Assembly: GCA_029959085.1 (NCBI GenBank)
Contig: JARWIR010000002.1
Coordinates: forward strand, 67,882,154 to 67,946,153
Source of the DNA: Nemophila menziesii
Lineage: Eukaryota; Streptophyta; Magnoliopsida; Boraginales; Hydrophyllaceae
Reading direction: 5' to 3'
DNA length: 64,000 nt
Numbering within the stretch: position 1 is the first letter of the stretch; each line of letters opens with the position of its first letter. The translations under genes were made by a program, and so were the position numbers. The notes below the pieces were generated by a model, which searched no databases, had not been told where the DNA came from, and was given only the letters and a program-made list of their open reading frames with translations. Below, piece by piece: positions 56,765-64,000 of this stretch.

Positions 56765-57490
56765 ATTTTGTTATAGTTTTTGTTTTGAATTTAATTTTTG
56801 ATTTTCTGTTTTGCATTTTGGATTATAACAATGTTTGCTGAAATTTTGATGTTAGGTGTTATAAACTATTTAAGTTTATTTATGTCAATTGTGAAATTGC
56901 TATGAACCTGCCCATTTAGTCTGATTCTTTAATCAAAAAAGATCTAGATTTTTTTTCTTTCAAAAATAAGAATTTGTAATCTGAAAAGTTCCACCAAATT
57001 ACTTTTCTGGTTTCAGGGACTTTGACTAGTTGTGCACTTGTAAATTAATGTTAATTGTTTGTTAGGGGAAATGAAAATTATAAGAGATGAATCTCACAAC
57101 CTAGGTTATTTTGGTTAATTTGTTGGATATGATATTAATCTCATCAAATATTGGGCTTGCGTTTATATATATAAACTACAAACTATTAAAGAGTTGAATC
57201 TCTGTAAGCTAAATAACCTTTCAAATCATTTCATTGAAAGAGAGTACACATTTAAGGTTGATCAAGTTTTTTATAACCTTTACAAAAGTTCTCTTGAACC
57301 AGTCTTGTATTATATACACTATGGCAAGAAAGATTATGAACGTGAAAGTTTGGGTTGAAGTTGTTGCACCTTGCCATCTAGTATCTCTTAGGAAACCTTC
57401 CCATTACGACACTTGCCACCGTTGGTCATGTAAAAAATTTCACCACGACTCCTCCACCAAGGAGCCACTAGACCCATGAACATCACATAT
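56765..57490. other. RPL12 3' region and unclassified sequence
   Basis: T-rich downstream sequence likely includes the RPL12 3' untranslated region (to about 56900-56950). No canonical AATAAA is obvious; plant signals are loose. The frame at 57234-57479 has no recognisable content. Confidence 0.5.
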
Positions 57491-57493
57491 CGT

Positions 57494-57701
57494 GTCTAAA
57501 TTTGGATTCTCGGTCTTGTTTGGGCATATGGGGAATGACTAGGCTCACGCTAGATCATAACCTATTAATGGTTGGTTTTCTTGTATTATCAAAGAATGTC
57601 TAAATTTGGATCCCCGGCCTTGTTTGGGCATATGGGGCATGACTAAGCTCATGCTACCTCATAACCTATTAGTGGTTGGTTTCCTTATATCATCAAAGAA
57701 A
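57494..57701 (+). repeat. Direct tandem duplication, two units of about 104 bp
   Basis: GTCTAAATTTGGATTCTCGG at 57494 and GTCTAAATTTGGATCCCCGG at 57598 begin two copies that stay alike through TTGTTTGGGCATATGGGG, ATAACCTATTA and ATCATCAAAGAA. About a dozen differences by eye. The open frame 57606-57905 begins in the second copy and is of doubtful meaning. Confidence 0.8.
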
Positions 57702-57972
57702 GAGAGATTGGTTTGTTCAAACAAAAATTTGAGGATTTCTAACTCTAAATTAGCTACTATTGAAGAAGAGCAATTGGTGGATAACCAATGGCAGGTCTTG
57801 GAAAATCATGGGACTATGGATCAACACAACATAGAGGCAAGCTCGCAAGAGGATAATACCGTGCTCCCCCCTCCTTTACTCGGCCGAGAGCTTCTCTCTC
57901 TATGAGGGATGTTTCGTGTCTTATTTCTGGGAGGGCCTAGTGATGATTTTGCGAATCTTGGGCTATTTTTTT

Positions 57973-57978
<6 letters not shown>

Positions 57979-58008
<30 letters not shown>

Positions 58009-58015
58009 TAGGTAA
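57979..58015. repeat. (AT)n microsatellite
   Basis: Alternating AT following a poly-T run, leading into the AAGGTT-type array. Confidence 0.9.
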
Positions 58016-58080
58016 AACCTGTGTCTGAAGACACTGAAGAAAAAATTTGTTTTGTTAACGGAAATTGAACACAGGTTCCA

Positions 58081-59560
<1,480 letters not shown>

Positions 59561-59784
59561 CGAAAAATCGTGTAGGGGTAATACATTGCTCCCATATTCC
59601 CAATTTGAAAAACTATCTTTTAAAAGATCAATGTGGTTTTATTTGGATACAATAAATGAGAAAATTAAAAAAATTAAAAATTTTAAGAGATTTATGAGAA
59701 GAATAAAATAATAATGAGAGAAATAAGGGTGAGAGAAATAAAGAATTTTTAAATATTAATAGAAAGAATTAAATGCATGATAGT
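59561..59784. other. AT-rich flank before an Athila LTR
   Basis: No gene. Ends in ATAGT (59780-59784), the presumed left TSD of the next element; its partner lies outside the window. Confidence 0.5.
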
Positions 59785-61346
59785 TGGTGTCGCCTAAGGT
59801 GTGATAAATAATAGATAAATAAACGCAAATAAGCACCCTAGGCTAGCATGGTTCTGCAAGTATAAATGACGTATGCAAGTTTTAAATGATAAATAAGATC
59901 TGTTCCTCAGAGACTACGAAGGTTAGGACGAACTTATGCAAATTATTAAGTGAAGATAGAAAGCTAGATCAAATTAATACGCAGGAAAATAAAAGAAGAG
60001 AGATTTTTGTTTGATTTTAAGACATAGAAAATTAACTAATAAATTAAAAGACAGAAAATTAAATAAGCAAAAAACAATTAGTATGAGAGTTTAGCTTGAG
60101 ATATTAGCAAGTAATCCCCACTAGTCTTATTTATTCTAACATGTAAGGGTGAATCATGTGATATTACTATAGTCAGGATTCTAAATTCCCATACCTTAGA
60201 CCTTGAGAGCGACTAAGGGGGCTACGACACAACCACGAGGTAGTCCAAACTTAGGGTAATCAAGCGCTACCAAGGCCCTAAGCAGTTAATTCCTTCAATT
60301 GTTGATATAGTGGTTAAAACATACCCTAATGACTATCTAGTTAAAATCAGTGTTGTCAAGACAAATATCGGACACTAGACGTTATGTGGTGTTTCAATAG
60401 TTAAACACCACTTCTGGGCGACCATCTAACTATTATTAAGGTAATCCTATACTCGTGCACTAGCAAGGAAAACAGTCATTAAATCAAAACACATAAACAC
60501 AAAATAAAACATGAATTCAATTAAATACGAAGGTATCCCAAATCAGATAGAAAAACTAGGGTTCATACATATATGCTAAATCTCAAGCTAAAATTATTTA
60601 GTTCATACTAATGGAAGAAAATAAAGAAATTACAAATTTAAAGGTTGGAGATGACATAATATGGTGTTCAACTCCTTCCAGACTTCTCTTCTTGTGTAGT
60701 AAGATTCTTCTTGGCTTAAGGACTAGCCAAGGATGTGTTTCTTCTGATAAGAGGGTGTATTTATAGGGTACATGAAACCCTAAAACGTTTCTTGGAGTAT
60801 AAGATAGGAATTGGACTCCAAGCCCAACTCAAATTCGTAACCCTAAAATATAGAAAAGGTAAGATTCTGGTGTTGTTTTGTTTTGGTCGTAACTCCTTCG
60901 ATAAGTATCTGTTTGACGTGTTCCAATAGTCGAAACTTACCGTCTCGGAAAACTCTTTAACTTTGATTCAGACCATTCATCAAAATTCCTAGCCAATCTT
61001 GAGTTATGATCACTTTTATGTTCATAGCGGTTGGAATTCGGATTTATTTGGCAACTTTATCTTTTCCTTTTTCATATTTCTTGCCTTTATATCTAATTTC
61101 CATGTTTATCCTCTTTCCTTTATCTCTTAGAATTAACTTGGCATCTAATTAATTACCATATATCTTTAAAGCTTCACAATTAACAAACAATTAAACCGAA
61201 TATGCTCTAAAAATAATAAATAATTAAATCAAGATATGAAATAGGAAAGTGTACTAAATCATGAGAAAATCGACCCATATCCTAATAAATACACCTAAAA
61301 TGATGTCTCCAACTAAGATTAAATCATCACAAATGGGGAGACATCA
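59785..61346 (-). repeat. 3' LTR of the right-hand Athila element
   Basis: Plus-strand view TGGTGTCGCCTAAGGTGTGA at the left, GGGGAGACATCA at the right, next to the polypurine tract. The inverted TATA motif (TATTTATAGGG) is near 60757. Confidence 0.88.
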
Positions 61347-61380
61347 AGACCCCCAACTCAAAGTTGTATCGTCTGGATAC
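61347..61380 (-). promoter_or_regulatory. Polypurine tract with weakened hairpin
   Basis: On the minus strand TTTGAGTTGGGGGTCT abuts the LTR. The preceding stem is GTATC/GATAC with five unpaired bases (CAGAC), shorter than the 6-bp stem with GGA loop in other copies. Confidence 0.7.
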
Positions 61381-62735
61381 AATAAAAATAAAAATAAAGA
61401 ATAGTAGGGTAGTCAAATAAACAAGAAGAAGTAGGAGGAGAATAAGAACAGAACACAATGAATGATCCTAGAGCAAAATATCTAAAAAGTCTCATGTAGC
61501 AATATTAAAGAAATAATGCACACGTATGCTTAATATACACATAATCAACAATCCATAAATTCAAGTGCAGATTAACTTCGCAATGCCAGAAGGAGAGGTC
61601 TCAACTCAGTTTGTGTTAATGGCTATAGGTTGTTCATAGGTCCTAATATAGCATCCAATGGTCCACTTACCTACAAATTAATAGCTCAATTGTTTCTCTA
61701 TCAAGTAGCTAAAAATCCTAAGGTCTTTACGGTTATAACTTGGCTTAGGGACGGTGTGGTATATTTGGATAATGAAAAGTGAGCTTTTGGCTCTCTCCTC
61801 ACATTCCATCAACGAATCGCCCTAGAGCTTGAGTTTTCACTCGAAGATGTTCTCACTCAACCCAATTTTTGATGTCTTAATGTGCATCCCCAGATAATCC
61901 CAAATAAAACCTTTTTCATGATGATATAAAATTTCCATTTTGCCGGTCCAAATATATATTCTTTTCATATCAATTTTTTCCTTTTGTATAGCTATGACTT
62001 TCTTTTTGATTTTGATATATCACGCTATTTTTTCTTTTCAATTCATGCTTTTCAGCTTTTTTCATTTACTATTACCCTGGCAAAAGGGTTACAATAATAA
62101 CTTTTTCATCATCGATAATATCACAACTACAATTTCCCAAACCCAATGTTCCTAATGACGAAACCCACCACCCCAAACTCAAGCTCTAAAAACGACTTGT
62201 CTCAGGTTTTGCGATTCGAGTGCGGGTCATATGGATAAGTCCTATAAACTAAGGGTTATGGTTTATAATGTGGTTAATAAAAAGACTTTAGAAAGGCTCA
62301 TAGGGGCTAAGATGGATAAATTATAACAATGATCAACCAAAAGGGTGAGAAAGCTAAAAAGGCTTCAAGTGGCTTCAATATGAAAGAACCGCCTTATTCA
62401 TTTTTCTAACTACCGGATTTTGTTACTTTTTCACTATTAGTTCTTAGACAAGTGGGTTTTCAACTAATTTCAAACCTCATGTTCTACACACCAAATAACT
62501 CTCCCTAAGTTTCAACATGACTTCTTAGCATTGCTCATTAACTTTTCTATCTTTTATTTCTTGTTTTCATACATGCATACTAAACATATTTATGACATCT
62601 TTCAAAAACATACTACTTACTATCACTGAATTAATTTAATCATGCTCAATAGGTACATTCAACATATACTATGCCTATTCAGTCCTAATTTTTTTAAATT
62701 TTATGCAAAAACAAAAAGGAAGATGAGGACAACGA
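61381..62735 (-). other. Conserved 3' untranslated block of the right-hand Athila
   Basis: Inverse counterpart of 12500-13828, with landmarks AAAAGTGAGCTTTTGGCTC near 61780 and CGAATCGCCCTAGAGCTTG near 61813. The frame at 61940-62155 is not credible. Confidence 0.65.
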
Positions 62736-62778
62736 ATCCCCACCCCCAACTCAAAAGTGAGCCGTGACCCCATGACTC
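62736..62778 (-). promoter_or_regulatory. Internal hairpin (one mismatch) plus polypurine-like tract
   Basis: On the minus strand, GAGTCATG, GGGT, CACGGCTC (62778-62759): one stem pair (A-C) is lost relative to other copies. ACT then TTTGAGTTGGGGGTGGGGA follow, as at 12448-12469. Confidence 0.6.
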
Positions 62779-62884
62779 GAAAAAAGACTCAATAAAGAAA
62801 TAAAATTTAAAATTAGCAGAAATATTGCACATAAAGAAATTGTAGGGAAGAAAGAAAACATACTCTTCGAGGCTATTGTCTCGC

Positions 62885-63621
62885 ATTATCGACATCCAAG
62901 ATAGGATTTGCTGGATTTTTCTTTAATTGCTCAAGGAGTGTTATGATGTGCTCCTTTTCTTCTTTTGAAAGTTGCGTACCTCTCAAAACTTTCATGATCC
63001 AAGCATTGTCAATTTTTTTTACTCATCTTAAACTCAAGTGTCTCTCCTTCACCCAAAATCACATTCGCTTTTCGAACAAGACACGTGATCATAGTAGGAT
63101 ATTTCATTAAATAACGAGATAGGAGAGACCGAAAATCGCATCACCTCCTCATAGATCAACTGTGCCACATCCTCTTCTTCTCCCCTCAAAATACAATTCA
63201 ACAAGTTAGCGTTTTTTAGAACGCCTTACCATGAACGTAAACCAACCAAATCTTTCACAAAATCTCCAAGAATCTTCTTGTATTCTCCTTTACCAACTTC
63301 TTCTTCAAATTCTTTCTTATAAGAAAAAGGAAGTTACTATAATTGTTTCTTTGCAGAAGCTATCAGGGCCCTTGAAGCTTTCTCTTTTTCCTTGGGTGCA
63401 GAACTTTCGATCTGTAGAGGTTGTGTTGTTTTCTTCACGAAAGCTGGAACCTTTTTTCCCATTGAATTAAACACAACTAGCTGACCTCTCTTCTCTTAAC
63501 CTGTTTTACCCTTTGTGTTGGAACTAGAACTTTTCTCACTTGATTTCTTCTCAATAGAACCCAATACCTTTCTTTTCTTCATCTCCCTTGCAGTAGATAA
63601 TTTTTCTTTTCTATTAGTCAT
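62885..63621 (-). pseudogene. Extra (env-position) ORF, longer form, damaged
   Basis: The minus-strand ATG at 63621 begins MTNRKEKLSTAREMKKRKVL, alike in its start and basic character to MTNRSEAMEYKRKC at 11888. A TAA follows about 41 codons on; then MGKKVPAFVKKTTQP in the same frame, further stops, and a shifted end reading KIDNAWIMKVLRGTQLSKEE ... DVDNARQ near 62885-63020. The middle (about 63060-63330) hints at the 'putative plant transposon protein' domain often found in this place in Athila-like elements; that is from memory and uncertain. The ORF at 11888 lacks this middle part. Confidence 0.5.
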
Positions 63622-64000
63622 CTTAATTGACCCCCATCTCAAATCTTTAACCACTCGTGAAATTTGAAACTCTTGATTATTGGGTGTACATGCTTTATTT
63701 GGGTTAGGAAAGGTGTTTTGATGATGATTCTCTATGTGGGTAAGATGGATTCTTGATGGATTGGTATGGATCTAAGAAATTGGTGGATGAATTTCTGAAA
63801 TTTAAGCTTTTGATTCTTGGATTTAATGTGTTTTGGTATGATATGGGGGGTTGAATCTTCTTTGTAATGATGTGGAGATAAGATTTTATGTGTTTTTATG
63901 GTGATTGGGTAGTGATTTGATGTTTAGGGAAGGTTTGATGAAGATTTAATGGAGTTGGGAGAGGTTTGGAGAAGAAATAAAGGCTTAAGGATTGGAAAAT

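Larger units (their letters stand above)
59785..64000 (-). mobile_element. 3' part of another Athila element, minus strand, cut by the window edge
   Basis: Contains the 3' LTR, polypurine tract, conserved 3' block, internal hairpin and a damaged extra ORF, in the same order as the other copies. Pol and gag should lie beyond 64000. Nearest relative in layout is the element at 4106-15352. Confidence 0.85.

Noticed and set aside
56464..56766. Antisense ORF opposite RPL12
   Set aside because: A shadow of the well-supported RPL12 frame.
57234..57905. Possible host gene downstream of RPL12
   Set aside because: Two short frames, one starting in a 104-bp tandem duplication; no recognisable domain, no splice logic; could be LINE debris.

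Overview
This window is nuclear DNA of a flowering plant, most likely a eudicot. It is AT-rich, dense in nested transposons, and has one clear host gene: an intronless 60S ribosomal protein L12 (uL11) gene at 56261-56761. The elements are typical of plants: Athila-type Ty3/Gypsy retrotransposons primed by a tRNA-Asp-like site, Mutator-like elements (MULEs) with 9-bp target-site duplications (TSDs), hAT-type MITEs with 8-bp TSDs, L1-type LINE fragments and tRNA-derived SINEs. The species cannot be named from the sequence.

Layout. 1-2600: decayed, internally deleted Athila-type element. 3480-3709: small MULE-type MITE. 4106-15352: complete-length Athila element (+) with two LTRs of about 1.49 kb, TSD CTATC, and a gag-pro-pol region broken by stops and frameshifts. 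15358-25740: an older Athila element (-). Its integrase is split by a solo LTR (20527-23584) that itself carries a second solo LTR (20546-22108, TSD GTGTG). 26069-37030: a SINE, a MULE carrying an intron-containing fragment resembling RNA polymerase II CTD phosphatase CPL3, LINE pieces, two hAT MITEs, a second MULE carrying a cyclin-A3-like first exon, a LINE ORF1 fragment, and two small MITEs. 37684-51689: a 14-kb MULE (TSD TTTTAATAT) with a decayed transposase tail, interrupted by a non-autonomous Athila derivative at 41417-49914 (TSD GCAAC). That derivative keeps one open 752-codon reading frame. 52011-54300: a foldback MULE. 54780-55830: a LINE RNase H fragment split by a SINE with a perfect 16-bp TSD. 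56075-56761: the RPL12 promoter and gene. 57979-59560: an (AT)n run and a 1.5-kb AAGGTT/AAGGTC array. 59785-64000: a further Athila element (-) running off the window.

How parts relate. The Athila copies share one layout: LTR, primer site, gag-pro-pol, GC-rich hypervariable repeat, small extra ORF in the env position, hairpin plus polypurine-like tract, long conserved untranslated block, second hairpin plus true polypurine tract (PPT), LTR. The MULEs share related termini (near GGGtcAATgCC). They also share a subterminal design of CCACC tracts, a CGCGCG-containing block and many dispersed short palindromes. The findings I rate highest are the duplicated hairpin-PPT module, the gag-protease-integrase-tail fusion ORF, and the palindrome-studded MULE arms. 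Coordinates of ends rest on TSDs read directly; identities were judged by eye, not by alignment.
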